A stretch of 16,987 bases of DNA from contig PANV01000032.1 in NCBI GenBank assembly GCA_002707765.1, positions 1 through 16,987 of the forward strand, in the 5' to 3' direction. Each line of letters starts with the position of its first letter. Position 1 is the first letter of the stretch. Below the pieces are notes generated by a model. The model was not told the origin of the DNA and ran no database searches. It saw nothing but the letters and a program-made list of their open reading frames with translations. Position numbers and translations under genes: made by a program. Of this stretch, positions 1-8,448 are shown piece by piece. The DNA comes from Fidelibacterota bacterium (GTDB lineage Bacteria > Fidelibacterota > Marinisomatia > SCGC-AAA003-L08 > D37C17).

Positions 1-1
1 T

Positions 2-79
2 TTAATAGAATAAGATATATACAATCATCATGATGATAACTGTGATGATTGGAAGATATTTTATTTCTTTATTTTTCAT
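2..79 (-). CDS. Possible 25-aa single-span membrane peptide
   Basis: On the minus strand an ATG at 79-77 opens a 25-codon frame that ends with TAA at 4-2. The product starts with a charged stretch (MKNKEIKY) followed by about 16 mostly Ile, Val, Met, Leu and Tyr residues, the make-up of one membrane helix with a positively charged cytoplasmic N-terminus. It lies downstream of the tRNA-Phe gene and its terminator, so it would need its own promoter. I see no Shine-Dalgarno sequence upstream, only AT-rich DNA containing a 12-bp palindrome (102-113). A frame this short can occur by chance in AT-rich DNA, and I do not recognise a family. It could also be the broken start of a longer membrane protein. 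Confidence 0.25.
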   Translation of the reverse strand: MKNKEIKYLPIITVIIMMIVYILFY

Positions 80-118
80 ATAAATAATTTAGTACTGAAT
101 TTTGAAATTTCAATAAAC

Positions 119-148
119 AAAAAACCCCAACATTTCTGTAGGGGTTTT
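119..148 (-). terminator. Rho-independent terminator of tRNA-Phe
   Basis: Read on the minus strand, AAAACCCC (148-141) pairs with GGGGTTTT (128-121). The interior adds an ACA/TGT helix capped by GAAA, with one T-T mismatch between the two stems. Six T residues follow (124-119). This is a classic intrinsic terminator, starting 4 bases beyond the 3' end of the tRNA-Phe gene. The stem also reads as a hairpin on the plus strand, but its T tail is shorter there. Confidence 0.85.
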
Positions 149-151
149 AAG

Positions 152-224
<73 letters not shown>

Positions 225-266
225 TAATTTTATATATAAAAAAACTCGCTAAATTTATTAATTTTA

Positions 267-294
267 TTGTCAATTCATAAATAAAAATTATATT
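267..294 (+). promoter_or_regulatory. Candidate sigma-70-like promoter for rdgB
   Basis: TTGTCA (267-272) and TATATT (289-294) are separated by 16 bases and resemble -35 and -10 boxes. If they are used, transcription would begin about 6-7 bases after the -10 box, at or next to the rdgB ATG at 301, so the mRNA would be leaderless or nearly so. No Shine-Dalgarno sequence precedes that ATG, which agrees. In DNA this AT-rich, chance matches are common, and the promoter consensus of this lineage may differ. Confidence 0.3.
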
Positions 295-300
295 GATGAC

Positions 301-915
301 ATGAAAATAGTTGTTGCAACACATAATAAAGATAAGTTTAAAGAGCTTTACCATGGTTTAAAGTCTTTAAAAATTAAATTATTAAGTCTAGATGATTTTC
401 CTGAAATAGGTGAGATTATTGAGGATGGTAAGACTTTAGAAGAAAATGCTTTAATAAAAGCAAGAACAGTAAATCAATTAACCTCATTACCAGCAATTTC
501 AGATGATACTGGTTTATTTGTTGATGCTTTAAATGGAGATCCAGGTATTTATTCAGCAAGATATGCAGGAGAAAATAGTACTTATTTAGATAACGTAAAT
601 AAAATGCTTCATGAAATGAAAAATATTCCTGAAGGTAAAAGACAGGCAAAATTTAGTACAGTAATGGCATATGTCGACGGAAAAAGGGAACTTATTGCTG
701 AGGGGTTCGTTAAAGGAATTATATCTAATAAAATAAAAGGTATTGGAGGTTTTGGGTATGATTCTATATTTTATATACGTAATAAAGGAAAAACTTTTTC
801 AGAAATGAGTATTGAAGAGAAAAATTTAATTTCACATCGTAGTAGAGCTATTGATGCCTTGAAGGCTAAGTTAGCTTCCAACTTATCTAACCTGAATATA
901 GAGGAGAATGCCTAG
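301..915 (+). CDS. rdgB: RdgB/HAM1 non-canonical purine NTP pyrophosphatase
   Basis: This cytosolic enzyme hydrolyses dITP, ITP and XTP to the monophosphate and pyrophosphate, which keeps deaminated purines out of DNA and RNA. The 204-aa length is normal for the family. Diagnostic motifs appear in order: the N-terminal nucleotide-binding ATHNKDK (residues 6-12), LEENA (46-50), the metal-binding and catalytic SDDTGL (67-72), SARYAG (85-90), the substrate-binding GGFGYDSIF (149-157) and SHRSRA (178-183). The start is the first ATG and gives the canonical MKIVVAT beginning. No ribosome-binding site precedes it. The gene heads a run of seven same-strand genes, and sprA begins 15 bases after its stop. 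A housekeeping role is expected even though its neighbours belong to secretion. Confidence 0.96.
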   Translation: MKIVVATHNKDKFKELYHGLKSLKIKLLSLDDFPEIGEIIEDGKTLEENALIKARTVNQLTSLPAISDDTGLFVDALNGDPGIYSARYAGENSTYLDNVNKMLHEMKNIPEGKRQAKFSTVMAYVDGKRELIAEGFVKGIISNKIKGIGGFGYDSIFYIRNKGKTFSEMSIEEKNLISHRSRAIDALKAKLASNLSNLNIEENA

Positions 916-930
916 CGAAAAATTGCTAAG

Positions 931-3900
931 GTGAATAATTTTTTATATAAAATTTTTTTAAATGTTTTAATCATTTTCATTTGTGTTAATGTATTATTTT
1001 CACAACAGAATTCTTCTATTGTTTTAGGATGCACTAATTCATTTGCTAATAACTTTAATCCTTTTGCTACAGATGATGATGGAACTTGTAAATTTGGATT
1101 TGAAATTGAATTTAATGATTCTACTCTAGTAGATTTTAAAAATATTTATAATCTTAATGTTGATATAAAAACAATAAACTTTATAAATCCTTTTTTCATA
1201 CCTAATGATTCAAAAAATAATACGTGGGATTATATAAAGAGTAATAATATATATAATTTTATTAAAAATGATGATTATTTATTTGGTCAAAACTATTTTT
1301 TAAATCCTAAAAATATTCTAAAGAATAATCCGATAGAAACAGATATTAAATTATCATATGATAAAAATTCATTTATCTTTATTGAAAAATATAAATTTAA
1401 TGAATTTGAAAATAATATGACACTCCCAGTTATTATAAAAATCAGTGATTATTTGCAAATTCTAGGTTCTCAGTTAAGAGTTATTCAATTTAGAAAGCTC
1501 ATAGTCGAAAGTTTTAAGGGTAAAGCTAAGGATGCAAAAGGTTCAAGTAATATTGTTCTTTTTCAAACAGACAGATTATCAATAGAACTGTCTGGACAAA
1601 TTACAATAAATGGTTCATTGAATTTTACTGATCAGGAAGATAATTTTACAAATCAAGATGGACAAAACTTCACCCTGAATATTAATCAAACTCAACAATT
1701 TAATTTAGGTGCATATATTGGAGATAAACTTTCAATTACAGCAAATCAAAACTCACAATCAGATTTTGATTGGGAAAATACATTAAAAATATTATATAAA
1801 GGATATGAAAACGAAATTGTTCAATCTTTAGAAATTGGAAATATTAATTTATCTTTAGCTCATGGAACATTAGCTTCTGTATCTATGGGCTCAAGTGGAT
1901 TATTTGGAGCAAAACTTGTAAAAAAGTTTGGACCATTAGATATATCAACAGTAATTGGTAGAGAAAAATCGATAAAAAATTCAAGAAGTTATTCTGGTGG
2001 AATGAATCAAGAAGGCTTTACAATAAATGATTACAATTTTATAAAAGATAAATATTTCTTTATAGATACAAGATTTAAAGCTCAATTTTATCCATTATCA
2101 GAAAATAATACATATGCTCATGAATATGATTCGAGGTATGTGATTAAAGATTTTATATTATGGAAAAGAGACAATCAAAATGCGCCAACAAATGGGGTCC
2201 AGCCAGGTGTTGCGTACTTAGATCCTTCATTGACAGGAGAAAGTTTAATAAGTGGAATCAATGCTGAATATGGTTCATGGTATCAATTACAAGAAAATAT
2301 TGATTATATCATAAACAAAAATTTAGGATATATTAGACTAATTACTCCAAGCACATCTGATATGGTGGCTGCACATTATACTATTATTGATGAAATAACT
2401 GGCGAAATTCTATATGCTGATACACAGGTTGAATTTGATGAATGTTTGATTGGAGATCCAATAGAATGTATCAATTTAGATATTAATGAAGAGGGTATAT
2501 CATTTAATGAAAATAATTTAATTCCAGGATTCCAATCAAAGGATATATGCTTGTTAGATGAATGCTCAAATAATGATAACGATTTAGTTGAAGGTTTAGA
2601 TTATTATAATCTTAATGGCATATCTGGTTATCAAAACATTGATTTGAGTTTAAAATTAATAAAAGATGATCAGCCTCATACTTCTACAACTAAAACATGG
2701 CCTCTAATGTTTAAAAATGTATATTCAATGGGAGCTTCTAATATTGATCCTAGTTCATTATCAATTGATATTATTTATGCAGGTGGACAATCAGGAAATG
2801 AAACCGTAAGTATTCAAGGAAATACTTTTTTAAATATTTTTGGTTTAGATTCCAGAAGTGAAAGTGGTGAAATTGTTGAAGGAGGAGATGGAAAGATTGA
2901 TCTTAATGGAAATCTTTTTAATTTAGAGTATGGGGAAATTATTTTTCCATTTCATTATCCCTTTGCCTATGATAGTCAGCCTTTTGTATCAGATTATGAT
3001 TCCCCACCTAGAGATGACAGATTTTGGGGTAATCCCCATCCTGATTTAGATGATATTTTTCAAGCTGATCTAGGAGGTTTACAACAAGATGAATCATTAA
3101 ATTATCAAAATTATACACAAGGTCCAGCAATGTATTTTAATAATACATCAAATTCTACTCCAATGACGTCAGAGTTTAAATTTAAGTTACAGATACAACA
3201 TTCATCTCAATCATCAACAATATCTTTAGGATTTATGGTAATTGAAAATAGCGAAAGAGTAATTTTAAATGGAACAACAACGCTTATAAAAGGTACAGAT
3301 TATCAAATAGATTATTTTACAGGTAACTTGACTTTAATATCTGCTAGAGCTACAGATCCATCAGCTGATTTGAGAATTACCTACGATCAAAATGAATTAA
3401 TATCGTTTGATCAGAAAGTTTTAGCAGGAACATATATGGTTTATGAGATTAATGATTTTACAAATATATATGGAGGTTTGTATTATTATGCTCAAACTCT
3501 ATCTGAAGAAAAAGTAGATGTTGGATATGAACCAATGGAAAATTTTTTGTGGCATATTGGTGCAAATTATCAAAAAGATTTTAAGGAGTTAACTAAGAAA
3601 ATTAATAAGGAAACTCATTTTGATTTTAGTAAAGATATAAGTTTTCAGTTTGGTTCAGAACTTGCACAAGTTTTCCCAAATCCTAATCCACTTGGAAAGG
3701 CATATATAGATGATTTTGAATCTTCTAAAATAACAACATACATTTCTCTAGGGTTTAGAGATTGGATTAGAGCATCCAAGCCAATGGCATCATTTAATAC
3801 TTTCGATGAAAATTATAATAATATAGTAGTTGATTATAATCAATATAATAGACTAGATATGTTTTTTTATAACCCTTATGTTGAAGTAAATACAACAGAA

Positions 3901-6900
3901 ATATGGCCTGAGGTTAATGTTACTACAACTGCTGATAACCAAACAACACGAACCCTTTGGCTCCAATTAGATTCAGAAGCAGATTATCTTGATATAGAAT
4001 CAAATTCAGATAATTATAGGTACTGGGATGGTATAATTTATAAATTTAACCGAGCTGATCAAGATCAATCAAATAATAGGTATTTAGATATATGGATGAA
4101 TGTAAATGGTAACTCTGAAGATTTAATTTTCAATATTGAATTAGGGACATTGAGTGAAGATATTAATGATTCAGGGGAACCATTCGACTCTGAGGATATA
4201 CCCATTGAAGGTTTAACGCAAGGTAATGGGCAGCTCGATCAAGGTGAAGATGTGGGATTGGATGGATGTGCAGATGAATTCGAAGATGGATGGGGAGGTT
4301 GCCTCAGTGGTAATCAAACATATTGTGAGTTACTTCAACAAAATTCAGATCTAATAAATTCTTATATAAACTATAATGGAAATTGTATAAACTTTAATGA
4401 AGATCCAAATAGAGACAATTATTATTATACTTCAAATTCTAATGACTATAGTAGAATAAATGGTACTGAAAATAATAGTTCAATCAATAAAATACCTGAT
4501 ACTGAGGATGTAAATAATGATAATCAGTTAAATGTGAGTAATGAGTATTTTTCCTTATCTTTTAGTCCTATTGAAGAGATTAATAATTATTTCAGCGGTT
4601 CTTCTTATGTAGATTCTGAAAGTGGTATTGATGATGATAATGATGGAAGATCTGATTGGAAACTTTTTAGAATTCCACTAATTGATTTCGAGAATTCTTT
4701 AAAAATAGGTAATCCAAATTTTACTAAAATAGAAAAAATGAGATTATGGATTTCAGCAAGTAATTTAGATAATTCAAATTTAGTTAAAATTGCTAAAATT
4801 GAATTAGTTGGTAATGAATGGGAACACATTGGTGGTATCAATAGTTATGAAATCGGATCAATGAGTTATAATGGTACCTATTTGGATTCAAATGACTCAT
4901 TGGATATTAGAGATGATATAATAATTGAAGTAATTAATAATGAAGAAAATCCAAATTATATTTCTCCCCCTGGTGTTTCAGGTGAATATAACGAATATGA
5001 AGGTCGATTTACAAAAGAGCAAGCATTATCGCTAAATTTTTCTCAAGTAAATAATAGTGGGGGTATTGATTCAGATGAAAGTTATTTTATCAATAAATCA
5101 ACTGGATATGGTACTATGGATAACGATAAGAGGAATAGTTTTTTTGCATATAAAAATTTAGAAATGTTTGTTAATGGTGTTCCTCAAATTAATAGTTCAG
5201 GGAATACATGGAATACTCAAGAAGTAGAATATTGTATTAGACTCGGACGTGAAAATAATTATTACGAAATAAGGCATCCATTTTTATATAATAATTCTTT
5301 AGAGTTATGGGATTCGGTAAATGTTAATTTGGAAAATTTATCCAGATATAAATACGATAATATTTCAACTGATGTTGATAATGGAGAAAGTTTTGAAGAT
5401 ACAGGTATTGATGGATGTTATGATTTTTATGAAATTGGCAATGGACAATGTCTTCCTTTTGAATTTCAAAATGATCCTAATATTTTAGTTGATATATGTA
5501 ACAACTATTACGATTGTGGTCAGGTCAGTTTTTCTGATTGTGAAAATGGTTTTGATTCAAACTTTAATGATATAAGTGGAATATGCTATCCAAGTGAAGA
5601 TGGATATTGTGCAAATTTTAATTATAATAATTTATTTAATTCTAGTTCTGATGAATGCTTAAATCTCGATGAGGAATTTTGTTCAGGCGGTTGCTTTTGG
5701 AATGATGAAGATGAAGTATGTGATGATATATTAGTTAACCCCCAAGATGTTTGTACTAATCAATTTCCTAATCAGCAAATCATTCTTGATCCAAATAATG
5801 ATAATTATTCTTCTAATAGTTTAGGTACAGAAGGAAATTTTACTTGGGATGTTTCTGAAGATGGACAATATTTAGAACCAGTTGTTAATGATGATAATTA
5901 TGGTGAATTAACTGAACAAGATTGTTCACTCATTGAAAATTCTATATGGTATGAGGATTTTAATATTGATGGATTAGGTCTATGTGGAAATGGAATTTTT
6001 GATGATATTGCTGAAGGTGAATATGACTATATAAATGATGTTTGGATTTGGGATAATCCTTCAGATATAGATGATGTTTGTTATAATTGTTCACAATTAA
6101 GTATTAAAGGTGAACCCTCTGTAAGTAGAATCGATTATATTATGTTTGGAATAATAAACGATTCTGAAGAAACAATTTATGGAAAAGTATATTTAAATGA
6201 AATTAGATTGACAGGTGTTAAGAAAGAACCAGGGTCTGCTTTAAAACTAAATGCAAATTTTGATTTTGGAGATTTATTTTCTGTAGGTGGTTCTTATACT
6301 GAAACTGATGCTAATTTTCATGCTTTAGAAGAAAGAATAAAATCTTCCAAACATGTAAAAAAATATCAACTTTCATTTTCTGTTAATACTCAGGAATTTT
6401 TTAAAAAAGATTTATTTACTAATCCGATAAGTATGACCTATAATAGGGAAATAAAAGCAGATAAATATAAGCCTGGAACAGATATTTTCTTTGGTGAAAT
6501 TAATAATACTCCTGACTCGCTAATTACATATTATAATAGCGCAACATTGAGTACAAGTATGCAAACTAAGCTTACAGATTTACATGAAAACTTTTTATTT
6601 GAAAATATCATCGATAAATCTAGTTTGTCTTATGTTTTAAATTGGTATACTAAAAATAATCCTTTGCAAGGATACAAAGAACAAACAAGTTATAGACACA
6701 CCTGGACTTATAAGTATCTTAAAACTTTCGAAAAATCAGAACTCTATTTATTTGAAAAATTTTATAATACTGAAGATGGGAAGGATGGATTTTTTAGAAG
6801 AGAAATAAAAGATTTATATATAAGTTATTTACCAAGTAAAATTGAGTACAATTCAACATTGAAGAGAACAAATGCTATAAATCTTAAAAGCATCTCTTTT

Positions 6901-8448
6901 GGTGGAACGACAACTTATGATACTACTTCTACAGTTGATAGAAAATTTGTATTTTCAAATTTCAAAGTTTTTAAAGATTTTTCATTTGATTACAATCATG
7001 TAATGAATAGTAATTTGAGTATGCAGTTTTCTGATAATTCTTTTCAATCAAAAGCTCAAGCTTTATTTGATTTTATTAATGTCCCAGGCCAAGTTAATTC
7101 ATTTCAAGAATCTTTTATTTTTGATTATTCACCTAAGTTTATGAGTTTAGATAAATGGCTCTCTCCAAAATTTACATATAAGCCGATTTATAAATGGAAG
7201 AGAAATTCATTGTCGCAAGATCAAGTATCTACAGCAACATTGAGTTCAAATGGAAATTTTAATACTACTTTTTCATTATCATTATCTAATTTAATTGAGA
7301 GGTTTTATACTCCTGAAAATTCAACTACTTCTCGAAGAACTAGTCGTTATTCTAGTAGGTCTAGTCAGAGTTCTTCCAACAGCAGCAATGATAAACCCTT
7401 TGAAATAAAAAATATCTATATCAAAAGTTTTTTAAAAATGATGCATCAGATGAGTAAGAAATTATCAGGTTTTAGTATAAATTATAAAAATGACGTATTT
7501 AATGAATACAGTAATATTATAGCAGATTTTGAACCAGGCTATGATTTTCGTTTAGGTCAAGAAACATATCCTGTGAATTTTGATAGTTTAAGTACAATCG
7601 TTGCTAATAATAATCAGCTGTTTTATTACAAATATCAACAAAATAATGAGTTCAGAATTTCGACAAATCTACAAGTAACTCCAAAAATTTCTATTACAAG
7701 TATTGAGTATAAGCAAAGTCAAAACAAAACATTTCCAAGTAACTCAGATTCAGTAATAACAGATAATCAAACATTTATGCCTATAGGTTTAGATGGTAAT
7801 TGCGGTGTTCCAATTTTTAATTGGTCAATAAATGTTAGTAGTTTGCAAGAGTTTTGGAATTTAAATAATACGTTTAAAAGTATTATTATGAGTCATCAAT
7901 TTAATGGAGAAAAGAAAGAGACTTATAAAAATGAAGAATTGCAAACAATAGTTTATACTAGAAACTTTAATCCATTTGTTGGCTTAACTTTCAGTTTTAG
8001 AAAGCCTACTGGTATGTCCATGAGTTTATATAACAATAGAACTTTAACAATTAATAATCAAAAATTAACTACAAATGAATTTCAGGTTGATAGGTTAGTA
8101 ACAGAGCAATTAACATTATCAATTGATTGGAATAAAAGAAAAAATCAAGACGTTAAATTTTTTAACAGAAATATTGAAATTGAAGAAGAAATAAGATTAA
8201 GTTTAGACATTACTAAAGATAATAACTATACTGAAGTGTCAACAGGGAATCCAGAAAATCCATTTGTAAGATCTATTCCATGGTCAAAATCATTTACGAT
8301 AAAACCAATGATGACATATAGTTTTAATGACTGGGTTACAGGAGATTTTTTTGTAAGTTATAAGTCGAGTGAAACACATACAACTAACCAAAAATCAGAT
8401 TATAATATTGGTTTTGATATAAGGATACGTTTTGAATCTAGCAATTAA
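931..8448 (+). CDS. sprA: SprA-type T9SS outer-membrane translocon
   Basis: SprA (Sov) is the giant outer-membrane beta-barrel through which T9SS cargo leaves the periplasm. This 2505-aa protein has the usual size and clear family landmarks: AYIDDFESS (from residue 924), a 'VGLDG.ADE' segment (about 1108-1116), PDTEDVNNDNQLN (about 1189), DDDNDGRSDW then FRIPL (about 1237-1254), EPSVSRIDYIMFGI (about 1729) and EVRL-like NEIRLTGV. The C-terminal half is alternating beta-barrel sequence ending IRIRFESSN. A signal peptide (residues 1-24) starts at GTG and predicts cleavage at FS/QQ. A GCTN...DDGTC module sits at residues 33-54. Cys-rich, Asp/Asn-rich insertions occur at 505-545, 1113-1152 and 1496-1720, and a Ser/Arg-rich loop at 2131-2152. 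The start follows rdgB by 15 bases. The 3' end overlaps the next gene by 17 bases. Confidence 0.93.
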   Translation: MNNFLYKIFLNVLIIFICVNVLFSQQNSSIVLGCTNSFANNFNPFATDDDGTCKFGFEIEFNDSTLVDFKNIYNLNVDIKTINFINPFFIPNDSKNNTWDYIKSNNIYNFIKNDDYLFGQNYFLNPKNILKNNPIETDIKLSYDKNSFIFIEKYKFNEFENNMTLPVIIKISDYLQILGSQLRVIQFRKLIVESFKGKAKDAKGSSNIVLFQTDRLSIELSGQITINGSLNFTDQEDNFTNQDGQNFTLNINQTQQFNLGAYIGDKLSITANQNSQSDFDWENTLKILYKGYENEIVQSLEIGNINLSLAHGTLASVSMGSSGLFGAKLVKKFGPLDISTVIGREKSIKNSRSYSGGMNQEGFTINDYNFIKDKYFFIDTRFKAQFYPLSENNTYAHEYDSRYVIKDFILWKRDNQNAPTNGVQPGVAYLDPSLTGESLISGINAEYGSWYQLQENIDYIINKNLGYIRLITPSTSDMVAAHYTIIDEITGEILYADTQVEFDECLIGDPIECINLDINEEGISFNENNLIPGFQSKDICLLDECSNNDNDLVEGLDYYNLNGISGYQNIDLSLKLIKDDQPHTSTTKTWPLMFKNVYSMGASNIDPSSLSIDIIYAGGQSGNETVSIQGNTFLNIFGLDSRSESGEIVEGGDGKIDLNGNLFNLEYGEIIFPFHYPFAYDSQPFVSDYDSPPRDDRFWGNPHPDLDDIFQADLGGLQQDESLNYQNYTQGPAMYFNNTSNSTPMTSEFKFKLQIQHSSQSSTISLGFMVIENSERVILNGTTTLIKGTDYQIDYFTGNLTLISARATDPSADLRITYDQNELISFDQKVLAGTYMVYEINDFTNIYGGLYYYAQTLSEEKVDVGYEPMENFLWHIGANYQKDFKELTKKINKETHFDFSKDISFQFGSELAQVFPNPNPLGKAYIDDFESSKITTYISLGFRDWIRASKPMASFNTFDENYNNIVVDYNQYNRLDMFFYNPYVEVNTTEIWPEVNVTTTADNQTTRTLWLQLDSEADYLDIESNSDNYRYWDGIIYKFNRADQDQSNNRYLDIWMNVNGNSEDLIFNIELGTLSEDINDSGEPFDSEDIPIEGLTQGNGQLDQGEDVGLDGCADEFEDGWGGCLSGNQTYCELLQQNSDLINSYINYNGNCINFNEDPNRDNYYYTSNSNDYSRINGTENNSSINKIPDTEDVNNDNQLNVSNEYFSLSFSPIEEINNYFSGSSYVDSESGIDDDNDGRSDWKLFRIPLIDFENSLKIGNPNFTKIEKMRLWISASNLDNSNLVKIAKIELVGNEWEHIGGINSYEIGSMSYNGTYLDSNDSLDIRDDIIIEVINNEENPNYISPPGVSGEYNEYEGRFTKEQALSLNFSQVNNSGGIDSDESYFINKSTGYGTMDNDKRNSFFAYKNLEMFVNGVPQINSSGNTWNTQEVEYCIRLGRENNYYEIRHPFLYNNSLELWDSVNVNLENLSRYKYDNISTDVDNGESFEDTGIDGCYDFYEIGNGQCLPFEFQNDPNILVDICNNYYDCGQVSFSDCENGFDSNFNDISGICYPSEDGYCANFNYNNLFNSSSDECLNLDEEFCSGGCFWNDEDEVCDDILVNPQDVCTNQFPNQQIILDPNNDNYSSNSLGTEGNFTWDVSEDGQYLEPVVNDDNYGELTEQDCSLIENSIWYEDFNIDGLGLCGNGIFDDIAEGEYDYINDVWIWDNPSDIDDVCYNCSQLSIKGEPSVSRIDYIMFGIINDSEETIYGKVYLNEIRLTGVKKEPGSALKLNANFDFGDLFSVGGSYTETDANFHALEERIKSSKHVKKYQLSFSVNTQEFFKKDLFTNPISMTYNREIKADKYKPGTDIFFGEINNTPDSLITYYNSATLSTSMQTKLTDLHENFLFENIIDKSSLSYVLNWYTKNNPLQGYKEQTSYRHTWTYKYLKTFEKSELYLFEKFYNTEDGKDGFFRREIKDLYISYLPSKIEYNSTLKRTNAINLKSISFGGTTTYDTTSTVDRKFVFSNFKVFKDFSFDYNHVMNSNLSMQFSDNSFQSKAQALFDFINVPGQVNSFQESFIFDYSPKFMSLDKWLSPKFTYKPIYKWKRNSLSQDQVSTATLSSNGNFNTTFSLSLSNLIERFYTPENSTTSRRTSRYSSRSSQSSSNSSNDKPFEIKNIYIKSFLKMMHQMSKKLSGFSINYKNDVFNEYSNIIADFEPGYDFRLGQETYPVNFDSLSTIVANNNQLFYYKYQQNNEFRISTNLQVTPKISITSIEYKQSQNKTFPSNSDSVITDNQTFMPIGLDGNCGVPIFNWSINVSSLQEFWNLNNTFKSIIMSHQFNGEKKETYKNEELQTIVYTRNFNPFVGLTFSFRKPTGMSMSLYNNRTLTINNQKLTTNEFQVDRLVTEQLTLSIDWNKRKNQDVKFFNRNIEIEEEIRLSLDITKDNNYTEVSTGNPENPFVRSIPWSKSFTIKPMMTYSFNDWVTGDFFVSYKSSETHTTNQKSDYNIGFDIRIRFESSN
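8421..8425 (+). promoter_or_regulatory. Shine-Dalgarno for the TTG-started glutaminyl cyclase
   Basis: AAGGA lies inside the last codons of sprA, 6 bases before the TTG at 8432. It supports TTG as the real start, because that start also gives a complete signal peptide. It suggests translation restarts as ribosomes finish sprA. Confidence 0.5.

Noticed and set aside
22..51. Inverted repeat CAATCATCA/TGATGATTG with a 12-base loop
   Set aside because: It has no T tract, lies in AT-rich repetitive ATC/GAT sequence, and coincides with the possible short ORF. A chance origin or coding effect is as likely as a structure.
102..113. Palindrome TTGAAATTTCAA, considered as an operator
   Set aside because: It is one isolated AT-rich palindrome with no clear promoter around it. 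The evidence is too weak to call a binding site.
4630..4660. DDDNDGRSD in SprA as a dockerin or thrombospondin-type calcium repeat
   Set aside because: The segment occurs at the same place as a conserved stretch in SprA proteins, followed by DW...FRIPL. It belongs to the SprA domain, not to a separate dockerin.
4605..4841. Minus-strand open frame inside sprA
   Set aside because: The plus-strand frame matches SprA (DNDGRSDW...FRIPL) across the whole stretch. The minus frame has no family signature.
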